DNA of 64,000 nucleotides from Cubamyces lactineus (Eukaryota; Basidiomycota; Agaricomycetes; Polyporales; Polyporaceae). Position 1 is the first letter of the stretch; every line of letters starts with the position of its first letter. The notes below the pieces were generated by a model that searched no databases, was not told the origin of the DNA, and saw nothing but the letters and a program-made list of their open reading frames with translations. Position numbers and translations under genes: made by a program. This document shows, in pieces, positions 38,944-51,500 of this stretch. Location of the stretch: positions 1 through 64,000 of the forward strand of contig JACDTU010000008.1 in NCBI GenBank assembly GCA_022376465.1, in the 5' to 3' direction.

Positions 38944-39363
38944 GGGGTCATGTCGCCTCGAGGAGTAGCGAAGAGGCGATTCGGGGATCGAAGGTCTTCT
39001 GAGAAGAGGCGAGTCGGGGTTCGGTGAATAGGCAATAGATAACCAGATCGAGCTGAGGTTCTTCGAAGAAGATCCTCGGTTTATATATACATGGCCGAGA
39101 CTAATAATAGACCGGATCAATGTTCAGTACGGCTAAGTATAGCTGGGGCTGACTGTACATGGGAATAAAGGTGACGTGTCCTGAGAATAAATGATGTGGC
39201 ACTGACATGGCATGGGAGAGTAGAGCTAAGTATACAACACATGAGTAAGCCGCAGCAGGCTCGGCCTCCGGAACGTAAGCACGATACATAAGCATAGGAC
39301 AAGTCACGAGACCAAGACGTAACCGTAACCGTAACAGTGGCCGTGTCACGCACCGTCGTAACA

Positions 39364-42300
39364 GGTAGAGGACGGCTAGATTAAATAGATCCGAGTAATG
39401 AGAGGCGGAAGGCTGTACGGTAATTGTTGTTGTTGTTGTGGGAATCGCCTGGCTGGTACGGTCTAGGAGAGACCTGCAAGGCACTAGTTATGTGTACGCA
39501 TCACGAAGAGCACAACAGGAAGCATTGCCACGAACGGAACCTCAAAATTGCGAGCGCACTGGGACAGAGGCAGTGAGTCGGATATGCGTCGTTGATCCTT
39601 TGCAGTGACAGCCCGGTTTGCGTCGAGTTTGGGCCTGAGAGTCGTGCACAGTCTAGGCCGGCTGAACGTGATGCGCCCACAAGTTGATAGAGTTGGCGGT
39701 GATGGACAGTGGCTGTTGGAAGAATATACATCATCGGAGGTGATGCAGCCCGCGGGAACGGCTTCAAATGCTGCTGCGTCGAGCCTTCTAGTGCTTACCG
39801 TGTGTATAGGAAAAGGACGCCTAGTACGACTGCGCGACGCGGCGATTCGACAGAGGCGCAGAGAGGGGAGGATATCGTCCGTGTTGTTTGCATCTAGCAA
39901 CATAGCACTCTCCGAACCCGTCTTGCAGTGCTAGGAGGTCGGCGTCGCAATTTATAGCGTGAAGAAGCAGGAGCATGTAACGGTGGACTACCGACGAGTC
40001 CACGTTGTCGAACCTGCGGACCAAACCGAGATCGACCGCGAGGATTCGAACGGTCCAGCAGATGCACGTACGATCTCCGAGTCGTCCAGAGCGCACTGCA
40101 TCGGTGGAAACTGCCGCTAAACAGATAGAGATGATGCGCACTTACTTTCCTGATGCATACATGGTACATGACGGTTCGCATCCATCAAGGATAGCCATGA
40201 GTGGCACTGGCGTTGACATGGCCATGTTGGCGTTCGCACCGATGCCGATAGACGACCGGCGAGTGATGCCTGTTCGTGGCCTATGACGCTTAGCTCGGGC
40301 TGGTGTCAGCTTTCTGCCTTGTCTTGTCAGTGCGGTACTTGGGTGTATGTCTGGCAGAAATAGTCAACCGGGACACACGTCGGTCATTCGAGAAAGATAC
40401 CGGACAGCGTGGGCGCAGATGTACATGACGGACGGACGGACGATCTGCCAGTGTCATGCACGCAGCCACTGCAGTTCGGAGGTACTCACGGATATGTCAA
40501 GTCGGACGTGATATCATATCATATCAGTGGCCCACCCCCGGACTGTCATCTTCAATGTAAAGTGTAAGAAGCAACTGTGCCGCTGCCAGAAACTAGCTGC
40601 ACCGGTATACGTATCGTCCGCAGTCAAAGCGGCCCCACATACAATTTGAAAGAACGAACCTTCGAGAGGGTACGTCCGCATTCGCGCAACCGCGTCGGCC
40701 GAAAATGCTCGTCCCGGATTGCTTGACGGTGCCGTCGACAGAGCAACATAGCATGGGCGCGAATTGGACGGCAGTCTGTTAGCATCACCATCACTGGACC
40801 CTGTACCAACCAGCGCCCGAGCCGTACGCAGCCTGCTCGCAACGCAGAGGACGTCATGGCGCTACGAATAAACGCGTCAATAGTCAACATATGATCGTGC
40901 GGTAGTACTCACAGTCGTACCGCCACAAGCTGCCCGGAGAACGGATGCGGGGTAGCACCATCGCGACACAGGCATCTCACCCTGGATCGCCTGCAATGAT
41001 GCGGCCGCGAGCCACAGGCGGCTGGCACCAGGCATACCCAGGCTTGCCTGCTGAGGCCTGCTGAGGCGCCGTCTGGAGAATTTGCGCTGCAAGTGACGCC
41101 ATCAGCAGAACGAACAGCCCGGTCGGTGGTCGGGCAGCGATGAAGATGCGACGCATATTGTCGTCGTCTCTGTCTCTGCGGGGCAGTGCTGACCCGCCTC
41201 TCGACTTTGAGGGCTAGGCTTGAAGGAGTCGCCTAAGCTTGCTAGCCTCAGGTTATCGCCGTTGATGCACGCGAATGCAACGCGCTGGTCTCTGACCATG
41301 GCGGTAGCATCTGCGAGATGGTTTCCAAGTGTGTGTGAGCGGAGATGGTCACCGACGACAATGGGCGACTGACGCACCGAGGTTGATTTTGGAATACAAC
41401 GAAAACGCGTGTATGTCCGTGCGAGATGCACCAGCACGTTGCGGCTGTCGCAACCGGGAGACCTGTTACTACCTTCGTCGACGTAGAATGGGTGTTTAAG
41501 CGGAGGGAGGGACAATGGTTGTCATTTGGGCCTCGAGGACGGAAGAGGCGTTAGAGTTAGTATTCACGCCGTCAAGAGTACGCGCGGGAGCTTCGACCAT
41601 AAGTACGCAGCGTTATCTGTTGGCATTGTGCGTGGATCCCAGCCCAAGAAGAAAAGGCCATGTCATTCACGGGCGGCATATGCATGACCGTATTATGATG
41701 ATGATGTTGAGCTGGAGTGCACCCGGGGATCTGAGCTGCGAGGGGAGGGGCACCGTGCCTGGAAACCGAGGTGATGATGCCTGTCACTGTGTCAAAGTAC
41801 GAGGCATTTTTGGACGCCGGCCACATGCATATGTGTGTATTTGCATGCGCCGGACGGTCGTCGACGTCGAGCATTGCACAGAACATCCAAAGAGAACTTC
41901 ATTCGGCGCGCGAGCAACATACGCGCCTTGTTGTGCCTGGTCCTCGGGTGGCCATACCGTATCGCGTGAATCCGTCCGCATCCATTGGGCAATGGGGAGC
42001 GACAATGACCGACCGTGTACACCCACTTACGGCAGGGATGCAGCGAGTGCGGGCGCGCATGCTGTTAACGAACGTTGCCAGTGGTTCGGGAGTGGGGCTT
42101 GTCTCCAGGCGTAACGACGGCGGACAACAGATAGGAAACTCCATTCATTAACTAACTGGGAGCACCGTTTGTTATGCTGTGACGGACCATGCACAGCGCA
42201 CAATACATACCCAGGAGCGTACTGTGCACTGTGCGACCCGGGTCCCGGAGAATCAGCAGCAAAAAGTAATAAACAAGGCACCAAAGGGAAGGTCCCGCGA

Positions 42301-43587
42301 TCGCGTAAGCTCAGGGATTCAGGCTGCGAACCTCTGCGAACATACTGAACCTGCATCACCGACTCGGTGGCGGTTGCCTCGGTCATGCCGGGGTTTTGGG
42401 ACGGTCATTATGGTACAGGGCGCGCCAGAACATATAATCGTCCGCTGTCTTGGAAACTGACACGCTGGATCCGGGTCCCCACGGTGAATATACGTACATT
42501 CGGCATTTTGTGTCGCTGTGTGAACATAGATGCATGGGATGGCAGGGACAGAGTTGAGAGCTGCCAGAAGGGGATAGATCGCATCATGCCATCGCTGCCA
42601 TCTCCAACACAGAACTGCAGTCTCTGCAGACTCTCGCGCTGGAGCCTCGGATCGGAGCTGTTATCGAATGGCTATTCGACGATTCGTCCCCTCCTGTCCA
42701 ATGAAGAGCCGGTTGTGAGGGCGAGGCTTTGAGCGAGAAGGTGCGGACCGCGCGCGGTGGACAACGTGCTGATGCCAGAAGGCGACTTATCTGCAGCGTG
42801 CGTACATGCTGTATGGAGGATGAGCGGGAGAGGATCGGAGGCCCTGCCGCCCGCAGGCCTTCACGACGGGTTCTGTCAAAGCAGAGGACGCGACGGAGAG
42901 TGGAGGAGAGTGCGAAAATAGCACGAGCTGCCGAGGTGTGCCGAAGGGATGGAGAGTGCCTGGCGCTGTCGGCCGTGCAGGCGAACAGGGACCTCATCAA
43001 GAACGAAGTTTATCATGTCGATGGGGTTGAAACGCATCCGTGCCACGATGCGCTGCCCCTGGGTCAGTTCTCGCGGAGGAATCGTCGAGGGACGTGCGTG
43101 GTTTTGCACAGAGCTGGGTGAAGAACTGCTGTTGAAGTTCGGCCGGCCGGGGAAGAAGGATGAGGAAGGGGGAGGGGATATTGCCGTGGCGACGTGCCCC
43201 GTTGGCGCATCGGGAAGAGAGGGCGTTGGCGTGGAGACGACGGTGACGGCCTCCAGTGAACTCAGCCGACCATCCTCCCCAGGAACTTTCTGATCAGCAG
43301 TCCTCCATCTCCCTGCCCAATCACAGCCGCCGAGGGCCTTCGTATATAACTCCTCCCGCTCTTGGCCCTCGCTCTTCCTTCACCATCATCCCCCCTTCTT
43401 CCCGCTCTCGTTTTCTCTCTGCTCGAGCTGCTGCTCGCCCTCGTCTCAGGCCGGTGCCTACTGCTTCATTAAACGCGACCCGGGGTCGTTTTGTTTCCTT
43501 CGAGCTCACAAAGCATTGCATTCACTCCTTCTCTCGACCCGCCCTCGCATTATCTTTTTGAACTTTCAGTAGGATCCATCAGTCATC
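39364..43587. other. 4.2-kb stretch without a supportable gene
   Basis: Between the retrotransposon nest and the first host gene I see only short, mutually overlapping frames with no recognisable domain, no convincing splice structure and no RNA gene. There are small simple repeats (ATATC repeats near 40514, GGAC repeats near 40430). The last 250 bp (43340-43587) are strongly CT-rich with a TATATAA at 43344 and look like the promoter of the next gene. Confidence 0.5.
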
Positions 43588-44887
43588 ATGTTCGCTCAGA
43601 AGGCCGTTCTCCTCGCTCTCCTTTCTCTCGTTCTCTCCGCGTCTGCGACGAAGAACAACGAACAATGCGACGTAAGTGCCGCCCACGCGCGACAATCCTC
43701 TTCATTGCGGACTCCCACGCTCATCATACTTTGTTCCCTAATTGACAGGCGTCTACTAAGACTGTCGTCGTTACCAAGACCGTGGCCGCGGCAACGTCTA
43801 CCGGTACCGCGGTCCTCGCTGCTGGCGGAGGCAAGGGCACCGGCGCAAACAAGGGCGGCAACAACACTGGCACGGGCAACGCCACCGGTAACACTGGTGC
43901 GAGTGGCAAGGGCGGTAACAACGCCGGTACTGGCAATGCTGCTACTTCGGGCAACAACGCGACAGGCGGTAACGCCGGTGGGGATGCGCAATCGTCGTTG
44001 ACGCTTCTTCAGTCCGTCATTGCGACCGGCTTTGAGAACGATGGCCAGGACCAGCCCACCGCTGGCCAGGTCCCCTCGCTCACGTCGCCGAACAACTTCA
44101 TCAACTTCTGCGCGACCGTACCCAACCTCCCAATCACCAACGGCCAGCAGATTAAGACTGGCTCGTGCAACCCCGCGCCGATGGGTATCATCGCGGCGAC
44201 GACGAACATGCCCTCGTCCAAGTTCCAGTTCCCGACGAACTTTGCGACCATCCCCGCGAACACGAACTTCACGATCAAGATGGCGATCAACCACCTCGAG
44301 ACGGGCCACTTCACCAACGCGAACGAGAACTACTTCGCCGCCCCTCAGGTCGTGAACTCGGCCGGTGACATCCAGGGTCACTCGCACGTCGTCATTGACC
44401 CCATTCCGTCGCTCGACTCAACGACCCCCACCGACCCCACCGCGTTCGTGTTTTTCAAGGGCTTGAACGATGTCGCCCAGAACGGCGTTCTCAGCGTCGA
44501 AGTTGGCGGTGGTCTCCCTGCCGGCACCTACCGTCTTGCGTCGATCAACACCGCCGCGAACCACCAGCCTGCGCTCGTTGCCGTCGCTCAACACGGTTCG
44601 CTCGACGACATGGTCTACGTGAGTATCCTGCACGTCCCTCAACCGTGTGGGCTTCATACTGATGCGAATGACAGTTCACCGTCTCTGACAACGCAAACGC
44701 TGGTGGCAAGGGCGGCAACAACGCTGGTGCTGGTGCCGCGACGAGTGCTGCGAGCGCTGCCGGTGCGACCGCGACGACTGCTGCTAACCCCAACGCGCAG
44801 AAGGGCGCCGCGGGTAAGGGCAAGGGCGCGAACAAGGGTGGCCGCTTCGGTGCGAAGGGCCAGGGCAAGAGCCGTCGCAGCTTCTAA
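43588..44887 (+). CDS. Secreted Gly/Asn-rich protein ('ribosomal protein s17'-labelled family)
   Basis: Exons 43588-43671, 43749-44618 and 44675-44887; introns 77 and 56 bp (GTAAGT...ACAG, GTGAGT...ACAG); 388 aa. The first 20 residues are a clear signal peptide (MFAQKAVLLALLSLVLSASA). A Gly/Asn/Thr-rich low-complexity region follows (about 50-105, KGGNNTGTGN-type repeats). The conserved domain is at about 115-315, with SPNNFINFCATVPNLPITNG, GSCNPAPMGI and QGHSHVVIDP. A Gly/Lys/Ala-rich tail ends in RSF. In agaricomycete annotations this family often carries the misleading name 'ribosomal protein s17'; nothing here is ribosomal. It is probably a secreted or wall-associated protein of unknown role. 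The CT-rich promoter suggests strong expression. Confidence 0.85.
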
Positions 44888-46309
44888 GCGCGTCTCTCCT
44901 CTCCCTTCTACTGTCCCCGTTCGCAACCCTCCGCCGTTACCCCTTGGCCTAACTTATCGCGCGCCGGCTAATTCGCGTCGTTCGACCTTCTCTCCCCAAC
45001 GATGACTTTGCCTCTCCTCTCTCACTTCCCCATACTGATCGTTCAATCCTCTGAACCCTGATATCGCGTCGGCGCCTTGGCTCGAGTCTGCTGTAATGTG
45101 CTTTGCTATCTTTGGCTTGGCTCATCCCACCTTCCCTCCCTTTCCACATTGTTTGTGCACTCGATCTTTAGGTAGACACCACTCACGTGTACACACTGCG
45201 TGCGGCACGCTTGATGCGGGGCGACGGGGTTCTTCAGTGCTCTTTTGACTTTTTACAAGACCTGTGTAGCGTTGACGGCAGAGATTCAATACAAAACAGA
45301 GCATGATGGGAAACATTTTCGTTCGTGTGCTGTGTGATGGGTCAGAGCGCGTGCGATTGCTGAGCGATGAAGAGGTGGAGATCGTGGGTGGGGGGCTCTT
45401 GTTGTGATCTGGAAGGTGTGGAGCGGTTGCGACTTCTTGGAATGAAAGGCATGGTAACGGTGCGGTTTGGCATCGCGACTTCTGAGGAGATGTGTTATAA
45501 TACGTATGTGTCGTTGGTACTTGGATACAGGTATTTTAGGAGGACTGTACGAGCATCGCCCGACGAGGAGAATCGATAACCAGTACGCGCGCAAGGGTTG
45601 ATTGCGGCGTCGAACAGTGTTGAACGATTGAAGAGTGGGATAGATTGATGACTGCGAACGGTCGAGGGAGTAGCCCACTCAGAGGGATCGGGACAAATCA
45701 TCAGCCTGAAGAGCAGTGTGTGGCACCCCCACTTTAATGCGTGCACCCCCACTTTATGCGTGCACGTTAGTGCATCCATTCCCGCTCGCTTCTTCGAACT
45801 CCTGCAAGCCTGAAACGAACGACCACCGGAAGACGTCGCGTCGCGCGAATCCCGCGAAGCCACGCAACTGGCTTTGCACCCCCGCAGCAGCGCGCAGCAG
45901 ATATAGCGTGACAGAAACGCACGTGAATGTGACCTGGCGCGGCTAAAATGGGGGAGATGACGGCAGACGCGCCACCCGGGGCTCCTCTCGACACTCCCCT
46001 CTATCGCTCGAGTAAAGCACACACCGCTCCCTCCCAATCGCCAAACGCCAGCCATGGTGCAATCCCCCCACGCTCGCACACCCACGCGCTCCACAGCCCA
46101 GAGCCACAGAGCCTCTTAAGCCCTTTCTCTCGCATTCCTTCTGCCCACACCCCCTATTCACCACCACTGCTTGCTCTCGACTGTCCCTGTACCCTATCTC
46201 GACCGCTCACTCTCGACGCTTACCACACGCTTATCTCTTGCTCTGCATCTGAGTGACACCATCGTCTATCTATCTACGACGATAACTTGTCTGAACGCTG
46301 AACGCGACC
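44888..46309. other. Intergenic region with a short tandem duplication
   Basis: 1.4 kb with no gene I can support. At about 45723-45765 the phrase GCACCCCCACTTTA(A)TGCGT occurs twice in tandem. CT-rich stretches at 45980-46250 precede the next gene and look like its promoter. Confidence 0.45.
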
Positions 46310-48033
46310 ATGTCGGCGACGATGACCACGACGCAGACGACGCCCCATGCGGTGATGACGACCGAAGTGCCGCTCGTCGCAGGTGACGTCTTGCGCGCTA
46401 TCGACACCCCTGTTGTGACTCCCCCCAGCGACTCCCCGGCTGCGGTCGCCCTGAACGCGACGAATACCGATGGTAATGGCAGCAGCAGCGGCGGCGGGGC
46501 GAAGTCGAAGGGACACCGGAGGACGTCGAGCGCCGCTTCGGACATTGCGAAGGCTGCGGGCATCGACCTCGAGGCCGTCAGCATGGGTGAGTCTCCGTCC
46601 CAGTCCGAGTCTGATTGGCCCCAGCCATCCCTTTGGCGCTATAGCAGCGAGCAGAACGCTAACGATGGGTTGCGCCGCAGCGGAGGCGCGGAAGGTCATG
46701 TCGGAGGAACATAAGATCCTTGGGTTCCGCCCGCCGCATGGCTCGTTCGCCGCGGAGGTGCAGAGCATCGCGGCGAAGCATCCGGAGGGAAAGCCGGGCG
46801 CGACGCCCCCTGATACGAGTAAGCTGAAGGAGATTGCACGGGAGGACGCGTTGCGGATTTTGTGAGTCTTTCTAGTTTTTGACTTGGAGTTCGAGTGGGT
46901 GCTGATACTGAGATGGGAATGGCGCAATAGAGCGGAGCGGAAGACGAGCACAGGTGCGGACAAGGACGCGCTCCCTTCGAACGTGAAGATCGTGAATGGG
47001 AATGGAAAGCGTGTCACGCCTGCGCGGCATTCGCCTCCGAACCCTGGCGTAAACCTGAACAAGATCAGCGCAAGTGAGTACACACAAATTGCCCGTGCGC
47101 GCGCGCCTACAACGAGGACCCGCGCACTCGGCGGTTGCAAACACATCCCTAGGAGCACCGTGCTAACCTACCCCACCAGCGGCCGCACGCGTCCTCATGT
47201 CGCACGAACACCGCGCGCTAGGCTTCCGGCCACCCCCAGGCTCGCTCGCCGCAGAGGCGCAGAGCGCAGCTGCGAAGCATCCAGACGGGGACGGCACGCA
47301 CCTTGATGATGATGCATTGCGCGAGATCGCACTCCGGGATGCGGAGCGGATTAAAGCCGACCGCGAGCTGAACATGGTCGGGGAGGTTAATGTGAGCACC
47401 ATAGGCAAAGGTTCGTCTCTCCGCATTATATCGCAATCAAGCGATGCTTACATAGTAAACCTACTGCCAGATGCGGCAGCGGCCATCCAGTCCGCCGAGA
47501 CCCGGGCACTGGGTCACCCACCTCCGTCAGGAACACTCGCTGCGGAGGCGCAGAGCGCCGCGGACAAGCACCCAGAGGGCGGCTCGTTCAAGCCCGACGG
47601 AAACCCAGTGGAGATGGAACAGCTGAAGGAAGCCGCGCGGCGCGAGGGCGAACGATTGCGCGCCCAGGAGGAGAGCGAGGAGGCGCGCGAGCGGAAGGAG
47701 ATCGTGGTGGAAACTCGGGCTGCGCAGGAGTAAGTAGTGTTCTATATAGACCCCCTTCCCCTATAGTGTATCAACCTTGTATTCACCATGGTATCGTGTG
47801 TTTCTTAACGGCTGTACAGGTCAACGATGGAGAAGAGCATCGGGAGCGGAATGCCCACCCCGCCGGCGAGCCCGCCTACGACCGAGAAACCAGACAAGGC
47901 GGAGAAGGCGATCGAGACGGAGCCGATGACGGACGCCCGCCCGGACGTGGTGCGGAGGCTGACGACGCCGCCGCTGTCGCGCAGCGAGACGGGGGAGTCG
48001 GTGGAGATTGTCGGGGATGTGCTCGTGTCGTGA
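46310..48033 (+). CDS. Protein with three seed maturation protein (SMP/LEA) repeats
   Basis: Six exons: 46310-46586, 46681-46861, 46931-47073, 47180-47410, 47471-47729 and 47820-48033; the joined CDS is 434 codons plus TGA with consistent phases. Three repeats of about 38 residues each open an exon: at about 93 (EARKVMSEEHKILGFRPP), 201 (ARVLMSHEHRALGFRPP) and 278 (AAAIQSAETRALGHPPP), each continuing as G(S/T)(F/L)AAE.QS.A.KHP(E/D)G. This matches the seed maturation protein domain of group-5 LEA proteins, usually seen in plants and linked to dehydration tolerance. The N terminus is Thr/Ser-rich, the tail acidic and Thr/Pro-rich; no signal peptide or membrane segment. A stress-protective role is inferred. 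The fourth intron (60 bp, GTTCGT donor) is in frame and could be retained. Confidence 0.8.
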
Positions 48034-48566
48034 GTATTGAAGGAGATCTAGAGGAGAATGCCGCGGCGTAGATGAAGGACAGGACCCAAGTTCAATGTAT
48101 ATGGTATTTGATGTATTTGTACGAGCGGCTGGGACCCGCTTCCTGGCTGCGTCCTCGAGCGATGAGCGTGTATAGTAGTTGCTTTGTGATTGTATACATA
48201 TGATAGATTTGACGGTTTCTTACCGTGATTCTTGGCACCGTGGCAGAGTCGAGAAGGGAATGTTTATCAGGTCGTTCTACTGAGTGTGAGGACTCCCGTG
48301 GATAGTCGTGCATTCTGATCTGGGACATTCAAAGTACGCGATACGTATCCGCGAATTCGACACTCACTTGCAGCCGAGGACCCCTTCGACCATCTTCAAC
48401 TTGGTACGTACTACAGTATCATCGTCATAGGCGTCAACCAAGCAGGAGAAATGAGCGCCTATCGTGGCTTGTGAGCCTCAACCCTAACCCCTGTTCTCGC
48501 AGGTAATGACAAGCGCACAGTCGGTGGCTAAGTTAGGCTAATTGTGCTTCTTGTCCCTCTACCGCC
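48034..48566. other. Intergenic region
   Basis: About 530 bp between two plus-strand genes. No gene, RNA or repeat recognised. Confidence 0.5.
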
Positions 48567-51500
48567 ATGACGGCCTCCACAACAAAGGCCTCTGTATATG
48601 CCAAACGTGAGCTAGGGTGTACTGGAGCCGGGTGACGCTCTGCTGATGTGTTTGATTGATGTAGGAAATAATCCGGCGAGTCTGGTGCCTCTAGGTAAAC
48701 AACAGCGTTTCATCCATCTTCCTTCAGATTTCGCGTTTCTGCGCGGTTATTGACTCGGGAAATTGGCAGAGGAGGACTCCGACTCTGACTTTAACCCGCG
48801 CTCTTACGTCCCGGAACCCACTAAGAAACGGGGACGCAAATCGTCTGCGAAGTCCAAGGATGTCGGTACGGCCGCGGGGGACTCTTCTGACTACCATAGC
48901 CAGCCACCGAGCAAGAAGCGGCGGCGAGATACGCTCGCTAGTATCGGGAAGAGGTCGTCGCGCACTAAAAGTTTGACATTTGACATTTGCTGAGGAATGG
49001 ACCTGTCTGACGATTACTGTGTACTGTGCAATGTAGGGGAGAAGAGGCCCGCGGCGGTGCCTCAGTGCCCGAACCTCTTGGTGCAGTATTTCGGTAGGGC
49101 GGCGTTGGCATGTTCATACCTTAAAGTGTCATGGCGCTGATGTTGGTGCAGAATCACTGGGGATCAAGCCAGCTTTAGAGAGCGATAAGGAAGAGGAGGA
49201 TGCCGAGGAAGAAGAAGAAGAAGACGAAGAGAGGGAAGAGGAGGATGAAGACGACGCGGACTCGGGGGACGGTGGCCCTCCCCCGCTACCAAGGACTTTC
49301 GCGATACTGCAAGAAAAGCTGACGCCTAAGCCTCAGACGGGCAACGCAGCCGATGACTCGGTCACAGGTAGCTCATGTGATAGGTAACAATGCAGACGCC
49401 GCTGACACGTTCGTTAGAACCCGAGTCCGACCCAGAGGAGAGCGACGGTCCTGCTTCACAGCGGTCCTTCTCGAAGCGCCCAGCGGTGGGGAACCCTGCA
49501 GCGGCAAAGCCGCCGCCTCAGAAGAAGGCGAAGGTTGAGCCCACAGACAACTCCGTGACGGAACCGGAAGAGGACGAGGAGCCGCATTGGATTCACTCTC
49601 GCCCACAGCGAGCACCCGTCAAGCCAAGAGTTAGCCGCTCTGGATCCGATTCTGACTCTGAGACGGAGCCAGAAACCGACCCGGAATGGCTGATAGATGT
49701 GGGTGGACGTGATAAGTTGCACCTTGGGACTATAGGGACTCATCTAGGACTTGTAGGACTTTGAGGCGCGGCCGGACTTCCCGCTCAAGGCTGATCAGAC
49801 ACGCGCGGGTCCCTTGGAGCTGGACATGGATCACAAGGTTCCTGCGAGCATCAACACATTCTTGCGCGAGTACCAGAGAGACGGCATCCGCTTCTTCTGG
49901 GAGAGATACAAAGAAGGTAGAGGAGGGTTGCTCGGAGACGACATGGGATTGGTACGCCATCACGGAACCTCTATTTGTGTCATCTTGGGTTGCTGACCGC
50001 GCACTGTGCAGGGCAAGTATCTCCTGACAATTCATGAGTGGCTACAGCTCATAAATAGACAGGCAAAACCATCCAGGTGATATCCTTCTTGTCCGCGATC
50101 ATGAAGAAGAGGGGAAACACGCTCGACATCGACCGCCGTCGTAAGCACGTTGCGCGCCTGCAGAACCGCAGGGAATGGAGGGAACACCGCAGGGTCCCTC
50201 CGGCGAATGCGACGTGGCCGACGTGTCTCATCATCGCGCCCAGTAGCGTGGTGCCGAACTGGGAGCGAGAATTCGAGACGGTAAGCGTCCCCATTGTCAT
50301 GCAGAAGAATGTCAGCCTCTGAGGGGTGTATAGTGGGGGTTCTTCGAAGTCGGGATGTACGTCGGTCCCCCTTCGTCTCGTGCCGACGTCCTGAGGGAGT
50401 TCAAGTTGGGCCGCCTCGACGTTCGTGAGTACCTCCAATTACACGAACACGAGACTCTTCTCTCTGACACTCATTGTCTAGTAATAACGTCTTTCGACGT
50501 CGCACGGATGGATATAGAGTTGATAGACGACCTCCCATGGTCATGCATCTTCATTGACGAAGTTCACCGGGTCAAGAACCCGCGCTCCAAGCTGGCGGAC
50601 GCGTTCAGTCGATTCGCATGTCCCAGACGGTTCGGGCTCAGTGGCACTGGTACGTCGCCGTATAGGCGGTTATTATATCCCTAACGCTGAGCGTGGTCCC
50701 CTCCGCAGTCATCCAGAATGGCTACGATGAGCTCTGGACCGTGTTGGACTGGACGAACCCGGGCGCCGTCGGGACGAAGAAGCAGTGGGAGACTTACGTG
50801 GAGAAGCCGCTGCGGCTCGGTCAGAGCAAGTCGGCGTCGGACGAAGAGCATGTTCAGGCGGCTGTACGTTACTTCTATCTATTGTGATGATACGGAATTC
50901 GGTACTGAGTGTGCGGGTTGTCGCAGCTGGTTGCCAAGGTCCTCACAGAGAAGTTGCTGCCGCACCTCTTCCTTCGAAGGTACGGGGCTGCTTGTTGTGT
51001 CCATTCTACACAGCAGAGCCTTACGTTCTCCTAGGACCAAACAGATTATTCAGGACCAGGTTAGTCGCTGAATGCTCCGCAATGCCCGCTCAACGACTGA
51101 CTGATGGTGATGGTGCCCTGCAGCTTCCTCAGAAGACAGACCAAGTGGTGTTCTGCCCCCTCACCCCTATGCAGGTCGAGATCTACAAACGCATCCTCAA
51201 CCAGGAGGCGGTAGCCAACCTCGTACATAAGGACGAGCCTTGCGAGTGTGGCTCGAAGAAATTGTACGTAGAACCGCCGAATCTCTGATTTGTGTTGGTC
51301 TCGCTCACTTGAGCTCCAGGAGAAAGAAGTGCTGTCACCTCGTCCATCCAGGAGACTTGTTCAAGTACATGTCGACGCTCATCAAGATCTCGAACCACTT
51401 GGCCTTGATCCTCCCTTGTGAGTTCCGCCTGTCCTATATGTTACGCCTCTGATATACTCACTTCTGGTCGTAGCCCCCACGGATACGGTAGAGCAGGTAC

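Larger units (their letters stand above)
24111..39363 (-). repeat. 5' LTR of element C, split by element A
   Basis: The minus-strand LTR begins TGTTACGACGG at 39363 (a second candidate start is at 39336) and ends CATAACA at 24111. Bases 24157-38943 are the inserted element A with target duplication ggggt (24152-24156 and 38944-38948). Without it the LTR is about 461 bp. It contains TATATATAAA at 39089-39080. A single short upstream ATG (38951) opens an 8-codon uORF. The outer target duplication is not visible. Confidence 0.75.

Noticed and set aside
40500..40530. Possible short repeat array (ATATC units)
   Set aside because: Only a few imperfect units, no spacers; not a CRISPR array or a satellite.
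41102..42151. Several 100-200 codon frames in 41.1-42.2 kb on both strands
   Set aside because: They overlap each other, have no recognisable domain, no splice structure and no promoter context.
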